Assembly: GCF_000521485.1 (NCBI RefSeq)
Contig: NZ_BAVS01000002.1
Coordinates: 103,820-167,819, forward strand
Source of the DNA: Gracilibacillus boraciitolerans JCM 21714
GTDB lineage: Bacteria > Bacillota > Bacilli > Bacillales > Amphibacillaceae
Direction of reading: 5' to 3'
DNA: 64,000 nt
Each line of letters starts with the position of its first letter. The stretch's first letter is position 1. Positions 55,594 through 64,000 of this stretch are shown piece after piece. A model generated the notes under the pieces. It was not told the DNA's origin. It saw only the letters and a program-made list of their open reading frames with translations, and searched no databases. A program made the position numbers and the translations under genes.

Positions 55594-57114
55594 TTGCCTG
55601 TAAAACAGCCACGATTGGTCATGAAGAATATTGTGAAAGAATTTCCGGGTGTGAAGGCATTATCAGATGTTCATTTATCACTCTATCCAGGTGAAGTTCA
55701 TGCCTTGATGGGGGGGGAGAATGGAGCAGGTAAATCCACCTTAATCAAAGTGTTAACGGGTGTTTATTCCATCGATCAGGGTACCGTCATGATGGAAGGA
55801 AAATCTGTTCATATTAAAAGTCCACAAGAAGCACAGGCACATGGGATTAGTACAGTATATCAGGAAGTGAATTTATGTCCTAATCTTTCCGTGACAGAAA
55901 ACATTTTTATCGGAAGGGAAATTAAGAAGAACGGTCGCTTAGCATGGAAGGAAATGCATAAGCGCGCGAAAGTGTTGCTAGAGAAGTTACAATTAAATAT
56001 TGATGTTAACAAGTTATTATCTTCTTATTCGGTAGCGATTCAACAAATGGTAGCCATTGCTCGCGCATTAAATGTATCCGCCAAAATTTTAATTTTAGAT
56101 GAGCCTACTTCCAGTCTTGACCGTGACGAAGTAAATAAACTTTTTTCTGTGATAAGAAAGTTAAAGGAAGAAGGTTTAGCGATTGTGTTTGTAAGTCATT
56201 TTTTAGACCAAATCTATGAAATTACCGATCGACTTACTGTATTACGAAACGGTGAATGGATCGGTGAATATATGACGGAAGAAATGGATCGAATGGATTT
56301 AGTTTCGAAAATGATAGGTAAGGACTTACAAGAATTTAAATCGGTTTCAAAAGATACAACGAACCAATCGGAAGAAAAGGAAACCTTTTTATCAGCAGAG
56401 CAGGTTGGTTTAACAGGAGTAATTGAGCCGTTTCAATTTGAATTAAATAAAGGTGAGATTGTTGGACTGGCAGGCCTATTAGGTTCAGGCCGAACAGAGA
56501 TAGCTAGATTGTTATTTGGGGGGGCTGATAAAGCTGATCAGGGTATGCTGAAGGTTAATGGAAAAAAAGTGAATTTTTCTACTCCCAGACAAGCAATTTT
56601 ACATGATATTGGTTTTTGTTCTGAAAATCGGAAAACGGAAGGTATTATTCCAGAGTTAACAGTCAGAGAAAATATTATTCTAGCTATTCAAAGTGTAAAC
56701 GGCTTGTTTCGATATTTATCAAAAACGAAACAGGCTAAAATAGCTGATGAATATATGAAACTATTAAATATTAACCCAGCTAATCCAGAACAACTAATTA
56801 AAAATTTAAGTGGTGGAAATCAACAGAAGGTTATGTTAGCGAGATGGCTTGTGACAGATCCTCAGCTTCTTATCTTAGACGAACCAACGCGAGGAATAGA
56901 TATTGGTGCAAAGGCAGAGATTATGAAATTAATGACAGAATTAAGCAAAAAGAATAAATCAATTCTATTTATTTCTTCAGAGATTGAAGAGATCTTACGA
57001 ACTTGTCATCGCGTTGCTGTTTTAAGAGATCGAAAAAAAGTAACAGAGTTAGAAAATCATGAGAACTTAACTCAGCAAGAACTAATGAAAGAAATGGCCG
57101 GGGGGGGAATGTAG
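55594..57114 (+). CDS. ytfR: YtfR-type sugar ABC transporter ATPase (two ABC domains)
   Basis: A 506-residue tandem ATPase as in MglA/RbsA/YtfR. Domain 1 has Walker A ENGAGKSTLIKVL and Walker B ILILDEPTSSLD. Domain 2 has the degenerate Walker A GLLGSGRTEIARLLFGG, signature NLSGGNQQKVMLARWL and LLILDEPTRGIDIGA. The ALMGGENGAGKS segment and LLFGGADK each have one Gly more than the family norm and sit on eight and seven G. TTG 55594 is the start, eight bases after GGAGAG; the nearby ATG at 55588 is out of frame and stops at once. It powers uptake by the two permeases downstream. Confidence 0.93.
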   Translation: MPVKQPRLVMKNIVKEFPGVKALSDVHLSLYPGEVHALMGGENGAGKSTLIKVLTGVYSIDQGTVMMEGKSVHIKSPQEAQAHGISTVYQEVNLCPNLSVTENIFIGREIKKNGRLAWKEMHKRAKVLLEKLQLNIDVNKLLSSYSVAIQQMVAIARALNVSAKILILDEPTSSLDRDEVNKLFSVIRKLKEEGLAIVFVSHFLDQIYEITDRLTVLRNGEWIGEYMTEEMDRMDLVSKMIGKDLQEFKSVSKDTTNQSEEKETFLSAEQVGLTGVIEPFQFELNKGEIVGLAGLLGSGRTEIARLLFGGADKADQGMLKVNGKKVNFSTPRQAILHDIGFCSENRKTEGIIPELTVRENIILAIQSVNGLFRYLSKTKQAKIADEYMKLLNINPANPEQLIKNLSGGNQQKVMLARWLVTDPQLLILDEPTRGIDIGAKAEIMKLMTELSKKNKSILFISSEIEEILRTCHRVAVLRDRKKVTELENHENLTQQELMKEMAGGGM

Positions 57115-57115
57115 C

Positions 57116-58163
57116 ATGGGGAAATCCTTAATGAAATCAAGACTATTATGGCCAATATTGGTGTTAGTGCTAATTTTATTATTTAATTTATTTTTTGATA
57201 GTAGTTTTTTATCGATTGAAGTACGCAATGGTCGGTTAACCGGAAGTATCATTGATATTTTAAATCGTGGAGCCCCCCCTTTAATGTTAATTTCAATTGG
57301 AATGACGTTGGTTATTGCGACAAAAGGTATTGACTTAAGTGTAGGTTCGGTGATTGCGATGTCAGGAGCAATAGGGGGCAATGACAGTTGCGAGTGCTGA
57401 AACAGGCGGATTAGGGCCATTGTTTGAAGCGATAGCACTGGCGTTAGTAGTTTCAGCCCTAGTTGGAGGATGGAATGGCCTGCTTGTTTCAAGATTTGGT
57501 GTACAACCAATCGTGGCTACCTTAATATTGATGGTTGCCGGAAGAGGGGTTGCCCAATTAATTACTGGAGGGCAAATCACTACTGTCTATTATGACCCGT
57601 ATAATTTTATTGGTGGTGGGTATCTTTTAGCGTTGCCATTTTCAATATTTATTGTTGCATTTGTGTTATTGATAGCAGTGTTATTAACAAGAACAACCGC
57701 GCTTGGGTTATTTATTGAATCGGTTGGTTCAAACCCGGATGCGAGCAGACTTGCTGGAATTAATTCAAAAAATATTATGCTAATGGTTTATTTGTTCTCC
57801 GGTTTTTGTGCTGGCATTGGTGGGTTAATTTTATCATCCAATGTAATGAGTGCAGATGGGAACAATGCTGGTCTATGGTTTGAATTAGATGCCATTTTAG
57901 CGGTTGTTATTGGAGGCACCTCGTTAATGGGTGGACGCTTTTATTTATTTGGAACAATTATCGGTGCTTTAATTATACAAAGTCTTACGACAACGATTTA
58001 TTCGATTGGTGTACCGGCTGAAATAAACCTTGTAGTTAAAGCGGTAGTAGTATTGATTGTATGTTTATTACAGTCTCCAGAATTTCGTCGTAAAGTGTTT
58101 GGTGCTGGTAAGTTGAAAAAATCGACAGGACAAAAAGAAAGCGAGGGTGTTTCATTATCATGA
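57116..58163 (+). CDS. ytfT: YtfT-type sugar ABC permease (one frameshift)
   Basis: About 348 residues, eight to ten helices, of the ribose/galactofuranose permease family: RGAPPLMLISIGMTLVIATK, GIDLSVGSVIAMSGA, FGVQPIVATLILMVAGRG and AVVIGGTSLMGGRFYLFG. The G run near 57374 is one too long; restoring SGAIGAMTVASAETG rejoins the reading frame. The seven C at 57283 add a Pro to RGAPL. It begins one base after the ytfR stop and ends overlapping the yjfF start (ATGA), which indicates tight translational coupling. Confidence 0.9.
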
Positions 58164-59146
58164 TTAATCGATTATCACTAGATTATAAACAGCTCCCGCT
58201 CATTGCCACCATTGCTTTATTTGTTCTTATGTTTAGTTTTGGTTCATTACGGTATACAGGATTTTTCTCTACCCAGGTATTTCTTAACTTATTTATTGAT
58301 AATGCTTTTTTAATTGTAGTTGCGGTCGGAATGACGTTCGTTATTTTATCAGGAGGAATTGATTTATCAGTCGGTTCTGTAATTGCATTAACCAGTATGG
58401 TTGCAGCAAGTTTGACGATGGAAGCACAATTATCTCCAATGATTGTAGTTCCAATTAGTTTATTGGTAGGTACTGTATTAGGAATATTACAGGGTTCACT
58501 GATTCACTTTTATAATTTGCAGCCGTTTATAGTCACCTTAGCAGGGATGTTTTTAGCACGTGGTCTGAGCTATGTAATAAGTGTTGAAACCATCTCGATT
58601 GATCATCCTTTTTTTAGTTATATGGCAAGTACAAGGATTCCAATTCCTGGCGATAATTTTATTTCGATAAGTGTAGTGATTGCGGTGATTATCGTAATTG
58701 CTGCGATCTTCCTGGGCCATTTTACAAAGTTTGGTCGAACGGTATATGCAATTGGTGGTAGTGAGCAATCCGCCATGCTTATGGGGCTGCCTGTAGGAAG
58801 AACCAAAATACTTATCTATACGCTAAGTGGTTTTTGTGCATCATTAGCTGGTTTAATTTTTACCTTCTATATGTTATCCGGTTATGGCTTACATGCAAAT
58901 GGCATGGAATTAGACACAATTGCTGCGGTTGTTATTGGTGGTACGTTATTAACAGGCGGTGCCGGTTATGTTGCGGGTAGCGTAGTTGGTGTACTAATTC
59001 TTGGAATTATTCAAACGATTATTGTTTTTGAAGGAACATTAAGTTCATGGTGGACGAAGATTGCAATCGGTGTGTTGTTATTTTTATTTATCGCTTTGCA
59101 ACGAATAATTGTGGTACGCAGCGAGAAAAGGCAAGGGAAAAAATAA
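58160..59146 (+). CDS. yjfF: YjfF-type sugar ABC permease
   Basis: An intact 328-residue permease, partner of YtfT: FLIVVAVGMTFVILSGGIDL, GSVIALTSMVAASL, LQPFIVTLAGMFLARGLSY, and AVVIGGTLLTGGAGYVAGS. Two different permease subunits are characteristic of the YtfQRT-YjfF galactofuranose importer, as opposed to the single RbsC or MglC of ribose and galactose systems, which supports the substrate assignment. It has no over-long G runs. A terminator follows. Confidence 0.92.
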   Translation: MINRLSLDYKQLPLIATIALFVLMFSFGSLRYTGFFSTQVFLNLFIDNAFLIVVAVGMTFVILSGGIDLSVGSVIALTSMVAASLTMEAQLSPMIVVPISLLVGTVLGILQGSLIHFYNLQPFIVTLAGMFLARGLSYVISVETISIDHPFFSYMASTRIPIPGDNFISISVVIAVIIVIAAIFLGHFTKFGRTVYAIGGSEQSAMLMGLPVGRTKILIYTLSGFCASLAGLIFTFYMLSGYGLHANGMELDTIAAVVIGGTLLTGGAGYVAGSVVGVLILGIIQTIIVFEGTLSSWWTKIAIGVLLFLFIALQRIIVVRSEKRQGKK

Positions 59147-59161
59147 TGTGAGATGATTGAA

Positions 59162-59195
59162 CTCCTCTATCAACGAAAAGATAGAGGAGATTTTA
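59162..59195 (+). terminator. Terminator after yjfF
   Basis: CTCCTCTATC (59162-59171) pairs with GATAGAGGAG (59180-59189), followed by ATTTTAA. It may also serve the converging pxp operon. Confidence 0.75.
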
Positions 59196-59248
59196 ACGGT
59201 TGAATAATACCCAAGTAAGGGCAACATACTTGTTGATATTGATATAGC

Positions 59249-59986
59249 TCAATGCGTAATTAGTTTCCGTATCGCTTTTACTAGTTCCAAGGCTTCTACC
59301 GTATCTCCATGGACACAAATGGTATCTGCTTTGATTTCTATTTTTTCACCTGTAACGGTAGTGACAAGTTGATGGTTGATCATTTCCTCCACCTGTCTGA
59401 TTACCTGATCTTTGTCATGGATGACAGCATTATCGAGAGAGCGTGGTGTTAATGATCCATCAGATTGATAAGTACGGTCTGCAAACACCTCATTTGCTAC
59501 AGCTAATCCATAAGCCTTACCAGCTTCAACTAGTTTACTATTTGCCAGTCCTACTAAGATAAGATTTTTGTCAAAGTCTATAACCGCCTTTGCGATCGCA
59601 TCAGCAAGTTTCTCATCCTTACATGCCATGTTGTAAAGAGCACCATGTGGTTTAACATGATGAAGCTTGATGCTATGAGCAGTAGTAAATCCAGATAATG
59701 CACCTAATTGATAAATAATCGCATCGTAAACATCTGCTGGTAGCATATCGATTTTTCTGCGACCAAATCCCTGTAAATCTGGAAATCCAGGATGTGCACC
59801 AATTTTCACATGATGCTTTTTTGCTAATTGCACTGTCTTGTTCATGGATTGGGGGGGATCACCAGCATGGAAACCGCAAGCAATATTGACTGCATCAGCG
59901 AGAGGAACAATCGCCTCATCATTTCCGATCTGATACAAACCAAAGTTTTCCCCCCCTAAATCACAATTTAAAAAGATTTTTTTCAT
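59249..59986 (-). CDS. pxpA: 5-oxoprolinase subunit A (LamB/YcsF)
   Basis: A 245-residue protein starting MKKIFLNCDLGGENFG, with IVPLADAVNIACGFHAGDPP, VKIGAHPGFPDLQGFGRRKI and HGALYNMAC. PxpABC hydrolyses 5-oxo-L-proline to glutamate using ATP in the cytoplasm. Relatives read DLGE and HAGDP; the added Gly and Pro lie on seven-base C runs at 59952 and 59850, so both are likely over-counts. ATG 59986 overlaps the pxpC stop (ATGA) and follows GGAAGGTG. It is the last gene of a pxpB-pxpC-pxpA operon. Confidence 0.92.
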   Translation of the reverse strand: MKKIFLNCDLGGENFGLYQIGNDEAIVPLADAVNIACGFHAGDPPQSMNKTVQLAKKHHVKIGAHPGFPDLQGFGRRKIDMLPADVYDAIIYQLGALSGFTTAHSIKLHHVKPHGALYNMACKDEKLADAIAKAVIDFDKNLILVGLANSKLVEAGKAYGLAVANEVFADRTYQSDGSLTPRSLDNAVIHDKDQVIRQVEEMINHQLVTTVTGEKIEIKADTICVHGDTVEALELVKAIRKLITH

Positions 59987-60944
59987 AACGTAACACCTTC
60001 CCAATTTTCTTTCATAACATACTTCATTTGGCGATAAAAGTGTATACGTTCTTCTAAAAGGTGTATCGCTTCCTCAACGGTAATTTTCTGAAAACGGAAT
60101 ACTCTTCCAGGTCTGATTTGACTTAATTTACTGAGATCAACCTTTGCAACCTGTCCGATTTTAGGATAGCCACCAGTTGGCTGACCATCTGCCATAAGAA
60201 TAATCGGTAGCCCATTTGGAGGTATTTGAATCGATCCAAAGGTAGTAGCTTCGGTTAATAATTGCTTATCTTCCTTTCGTTTTACTTGCTTGCCATTTAG
60301 TCGATATCCCATTCGATTTGATTGCGTCGATATTTCCCATTCTGTTTGCTCGAATGTAGATTTATTAAACCAATCGTATTGCGGTCCCTCGATATATCTT
60401 ATCATTACAGAGTTTTGGTTGATATAATCAAAAAGTGCAGGAGCAACCGCCAATTAATGGATTGTTTTATAGAGTGGCTTTGACATATAGGAAGCTGATC
60501 TCCAATAGTTAGTTTTCTCCCTAGAATCCCTTTGATTCCTGCTCGGGCAACAGTACTGGAGCTACCGAGAATCTCAGGTAAATCGAGACCTCCTTTAACA
60601 GCAAGATAACCATAAAGTCCACTCTTTGCCGTGCGAAATTGTAGAATGTCACCTTTATTGATCTGGATCGCTTTTCCAAGTGGAATCACTTGTTCACTAA
60701 TATTTGCAGTCATATCAGCACCAGTTATCGCAATGATTGTATCCTGATCAAACGAAACAGTTGGACCAATGAAACTCATTTCAATTCCAGCTGCGTCTTT
60801 ATGATTGCCTACTACAAGGTTAGCCATCGTTGCTGCATACTCATCCATGGCACCGCTGACAGAAAAACCATATGATTGATAGCCAATACGACCTTTATCC
60901 TGAATAGTTGTATGCAGTCCTTCTTCGATAATTTCTAGTGTCAT
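59983..60944 (-). CDS. pxpC: 5-oxoprolinase subunit C (KipA family; one frameshift)
   Basis: About 321 residues: MTLEIIEEGLHTTIQDKGRIG, YGFSVSGAMDEYAATMANLV, GIEMSFIGPTVSF, and at the end LPIILMADGQPTGGYPKIG. It is the biotin-dependent carboxylase-like partner of PxpB. One G is missing near 60452; SINWRVAPALFDYINQNSV restores frame. It was formerly annotated as urea amidolyase or KipA. It overlaps both neighbours by four bases (ATGA), so the three subunits should be made in equal amounts. Confidence 0.9.
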
Positions 60945-61627
60945 TTTTTATTCTGCTCCTCCTCGTAGATTTCATAAAATTCAGATGGAGAAATAGCATA
61001 AAATGATAACTGATCCCCCCCTGGATAAAATAACGTAGGCTTACCTTCTTTTAACGGGAGTAATTCAATCGGAGTTCTGCCGATAATATTCCAGCCACCA
61101 GGTGAAGCACTTGGATAAACACCAGTTTGTTCCCCCCCAGCGATACCTACCGCTCCTTTACTTACTTCGCGTCGTGGCGTTTCTTTCCGATTTGTAGCTA
61201 ATTTCTTATCCATCCCAGTTAAGAAAGGAAAGCCAGGAGAAAAACCTAAGAAAGCAATATCATATGTTGGCGAAGTATGCAGACGAATCACCTCTTCAAT
61301 GGTAAGTTGATGACTTGTCGCAACATGGTCAATATCTAATCCGAAAATTGGGTCATAACAAACAGGAATTCTATGGAATGTTCCTTTTTCTCTATCACTA
61401 TATTGTTTAGAATGTCCAATCTTTGTAGCTATAGAACTGATTTCATCATGACTAATACGAAAGGGATCAAAATATATCGTTAATGTACAATAACCCAAAA
61501 CGGTTTCCGAAATTGGCAATTTCTGATTAGTAAGCTGATGTTGTATCGCTAATAATTCTAAAGACCGATCTCTGTCGTCTGGAAAAGTAAGTATAATTGC
61601 ATTTTCTGCAATCGATTGATACTGCAT
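60941..61627 (-). CDS. pxpB: 5-oxoprolinase subunit B (KipI family)
   Basis: A 228-residue cyclophilin-like protein: SIAENAIILTFPD at the start, PVCYDPIFGLDIDHVA, FLGFSPGFPFLTGMD, and SPGGWNIIGRTPIELL. It is the first gene of the pxpBCA operon; in Bacillus, KipI also inhibits the sporulation kinase KinA. Two seven-base C runs at 61015 and 61132 add one Gly each (YPGGDQLSF, AGGEQTGVYP). ATG 61627 follows ATAGGAGGGTGG. Upstream, the 378-base gap to the chemoreceptor holds no gene. Confidence 0.92.
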   Translation of the reverse strand: MQYQSIAENAIILTFPDDRDRSLELLAIQHQLTNQKLPISETVLGYCTLTIYFDPFRISHDEISSIATKIGHSKQYSDREKGTFHRIPVCYDPIFGLDIDHVATSHQLTIEEVIRLHTSPTYDIAFLGFSPGFPFLTGMDKKLATNRKETPRREVSKGAVGIAGGEQTGVYPSASPGGWNIIGRTPIELLPLKEGKPTLFYPGGDQLSFYAISPSEFYEIYEEEQNKK

Positions 61628-62005
61628 AAACCACCCTCCTATGGATAATCATTCTAATTCAAGTTTATTTTACTTTATCACGTCACTAATCATCAATAAA
61701 GTATGCCAAATTTAATTGTAACGGAGAAAATGGAGAAGAGAAAATATTAAATAGTTATAAAACTTAAGTCCTGATTAAAAAAACATGGAAAATGTTTTAT
61801 AGTCATGTTAAGATAGTTCTATATATTCACAAAAGTAACGAATATTAGTTGAACAACATAGAGAACTGGAGGATGAAAGTAAAAGATTTTTGATAAATTT
61901 AAACGGAAATACTTGTAAGGTATTGTAAATTGTAACTGTTGGTTCATTATCAAAAGCGTTATTAACTATTTTATAGCAGATGTGAGTCGAGGGGGGGGAA
62001 TATTG
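61628..62005. other. Divergent AT-rich intergenic region
   Basis: It separates pxpB from the second chemoreceptor. I see AT-rich DNA with no convincing promoter pair, no hairpin with a T tract, and no open frame with a ribosome binding site. A weak cre-like AAAAGCGTTATT sits near 61953. The run of eight G at 61991-61998 serves as the receptor's binding site. Confidence 0.4.
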
Positions 62006-63740
62006 ATGAAAAGGAATTTTATAAAAAGTAAAGGTAGAAATTTAAGCTTTAGAAATGTAACAGTAGGTTCAAAGTTTGGAATTATTTTATCTTTAGTATT
62101 GGTCTTATTTATTATAGGTACAGTGATCGTAGGATTCATGTTGGACAATGTGAAGTCAGAGATTGAAGCAATGGAACGAAGAGCAGAAAGAGCTGTTAAT
62201 ATTACGGAAATGGGATCGTTAATTAGTGCGAAAAGCATTCGAGTTTTCGAATATATGGAGCAACAAACCAGTGACGTGGAAGAAGAATATACGGCGAGGG
62301 CCCAACTTATTGATACGTTAGAAACAGAATTGGAACCGAATATGAATACGGAAGAGGAAATAGCGTTATATGAAGTGCTTGTGGAATTAGATGACCAGTT
62401 AAATCGTAAATTTAATGAAGTAGTTGGTTATGTGAGACAAGGTGAAAGTGAAATTGCTGTCAGGGCTGCTTCTGAAGCCGATCAAATTCAATTAGAAGCT
62501 ATTGAGAATCTTGAACAACTTAAAATATTAGTAGAAGATGATCGAAAACTAGCAGTTAAAAAAGCCTTAAACAGTCAAGCTGTGGCTTTAATCTCTTTAT
62601 TAACTGCAGTAGGAATTTCTGTAATTATTAGTATTATATTGATGATAATTGTTAGTCGAAAAAATTGCTAAAAATCTTAAACAAGTAGTAGCCGTTAGTA
62701 ATCAAATTGCGGATGGTAATTTGCAAGTGGAAACGATTGACTATCAAGGTAAAGATGAAATAGGGCAACTAGCAAAAGCAATGAATACGATGGCAGCAAA
62801 CTTACGTCAAATTATTGAGCGGGTATCAACGTATCAAATACGGTAAGTGCTCAAAGTGAAGAATTAAATCAATCTTCTAATGAAGTGAAAACTGGAACAG
62901 AACAAATTGCTTCGACGATGGAAGAGTTAGCTTCAGGTACCGAGACTCAAGCAACACATGCAGGAGATGTCGCAGCAAAAATGAGTGACTTCTCTCAAAA
63001 GGTTCGTGAAGCTAATGAAAATGGAGAAATGATCAAAGGAGCATCCCATAACGTGTTAGGCATGACAGAAAACGGCCGTGAAATGATGACTACATCTGTT
63101 GCTCAAATGGGGGAAAGTAAATGCAATCGTAAAAGATGCAGTAGAAAAAGTTCGTGGATTGGATGGGCAAACAAAAGAAGTTACCAAATTAGTAGCGGTA
63201 ATTAAAGATATTGCTGAACAAACGAATCTATTAGCTTTAAATGCCGCGATAGAATCTGCTCGTGCTGGAGAGCATGGAAAAGGTTTTGCAGTCGTTGCAG
63301 ATGAAGTTCGTAAGCTAGCAGAACAAGTAGCAAATTCTGTAACAGATATTACGAGAATCGTAACTAATATTCAGACCGAATCATCATATGTCTCCCAATC
63401 ATTAGAGGAAGGCTATGGGGGGGAAGTGGAAGAAGGAACCAATCAAATTGGCAAAACAGGTGAAACCTTTGAACAAATTAATCATGCTGTCAATGATATG
63501 GTGGAGAGTATTCAAACCGTAACGAATCATCTTTCAGAAATGACGACAAGCAGTGAAGAAATTAATGGATCTATCGAAGAAATAGCCTCTATTTCCGAAG
63601 AATCAGCAGCAGGTGTGGAACAAACATCCGCATCCGCACAACAAGCTAGCAGTTCAATGGAAGAAGTATCCACTAAATCTGAAGAATTGGCAAACCTAGC
63701 AGAGGAATTAAATGATTTAGTAAGAAAATTTAAATTATAA
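62006..63740 (+). CDS. Methyl-accepting chemotaxis protein, copy 2 (three frameshifts)
   Basis: About 578 residues with the same plan as the receptor at 39794: helix [19 protein letters not shown], extracellular four-helix-type region of about 145 residues, second helix, HAMP, and hairpin [21 protein letters not shown]-terminal segments such as [15 protein letters not shown] match the other copy ([15 protein letters not shown]). Breaks are an A run one too long near 62660, a missing A near 62827 ([15 protein letters not shown]), and a G run one too long near 63112 ([16 protein letters not shown]). Seven G at 63418 add one Gly in [14 protein letters not shown] 62006 follows eight G. Confidence 0.9.
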
Positions 63741-63778
63741 TTTAAAGAGAATAGAACAGAGGTGTTGGGTTATTAGTG

Positions 63779-63826
63779 AAATCCAAACGATTATTGGATA
63801 AATTTCTGATATCGTTTGGATTTTTT
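63779..63826 (+). terminator. Rho-independent terminator after chemoreceptor 2
   Basis: AAATCCAAACGAT pairs with ATCGTTTGGATTT around a 19-base loop, followed by a T tract. From 63827 to the end of the window I see no gene; the last 50 bases contain CGCTTTCACTC, possibly the edge of another dispersed repeat. Confidence 0.8.
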
Positions 63827-64000
63827 ATAAGATAAGAAAGTATAAAATCCTTGTTATTACAGTATTTATACCAAGTAATACAGTTATGTAATGGAGTATA
63901 AATTGTAAAAACTCTATGTTGCCATTTTGAAATATTTTTATGAGTATGTCCAATGCTTCGGCCCATTACTTCGCTTTCACTCAAGGGTACAAGTGCAACC

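Overview
The window is low-GC DNA with strong AGGAGG-type ribosome binding sites and Bacillus-type gene families (YesL/YesM/YesN, YdjO, PxpABC, NhaC, Axe2, Rex). It looks like the chromosome of a plant-polysaccharide-degrading member of the Bacillaceae, perhaps a Gracilibacillus-like halotolerant genus. The family assignment is firm and the genus is a guess. I see no rRNA, tRNA, CRISPR array, insertion sequence, phage or defence genes.

Layout. 0.4-11.6 kb: a xylan module with a GH8 Rex xylanase (reverse), a yesL-yesN-yesM sensory operon, a lipoprotein-dependent LplABC-type importer, a truncated GH10 xylanase joined to a second binding-protein fragment, and a Nif3-like protein. 11.6-23 kb: a second DUF624 gene and glycoside hydrolases GH2, GH42, GH2, GH31 (alpha-xylosidase), then an Axe2-type acetylxylan esterase. 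23-30 kb: mixed genes (lipase-like hydrolase, NhaC, pseudouridine synthase, esterase, unknown membrane protein, TIM-barrel isomerase). 29.5-39.4 kb: LacI divergent from LacZ, YdjO, a MalEFG-type importer, LacI and DUF624. 39.8-49 kb: a chemoreceptor, a MacB-like ABC export system, and a second LacI-DUF624 pair. 49.6-59.1 kb: a reverse-strand MCP-like sensor, histidine kinase and AraC-type regulator, divergent from a complete YtfQRT-YjfF-type importer. 59.2-61.6 kb: pxpBCA 5-oxoprolinase. 62-63.7 kb: a second chemoreceptor.

How it works together (inference). Extracellular xylan, galactan or xyloglucan fragments are imported by three different ABC importers. They are then cut inside the cell by Rex, GH10, GH42, GH2, LacZ and GH31 and deacetylated by Axe2. 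YesM/YesN-type two-component systems and LacI repressors give substrate control. Candidate cre sites near four transcription units suggest CcpA control.

Sequence quality is a major caveat. More than twenty genes are broken by single-base indels, nearly all in homopolymers. About 45 runs of seven or eight G (or C) occur where family alignments call for three fewer, so they insert an extra Gly or Pro into conserved motifs without breaking frame. I therefore annotate most split genes as single frameshifted CDSs, not as pseudogenes. Coordinates of such genes give the full span, so their length need not be a multiple of three. All family calls are from recall of motifs, with no database search.
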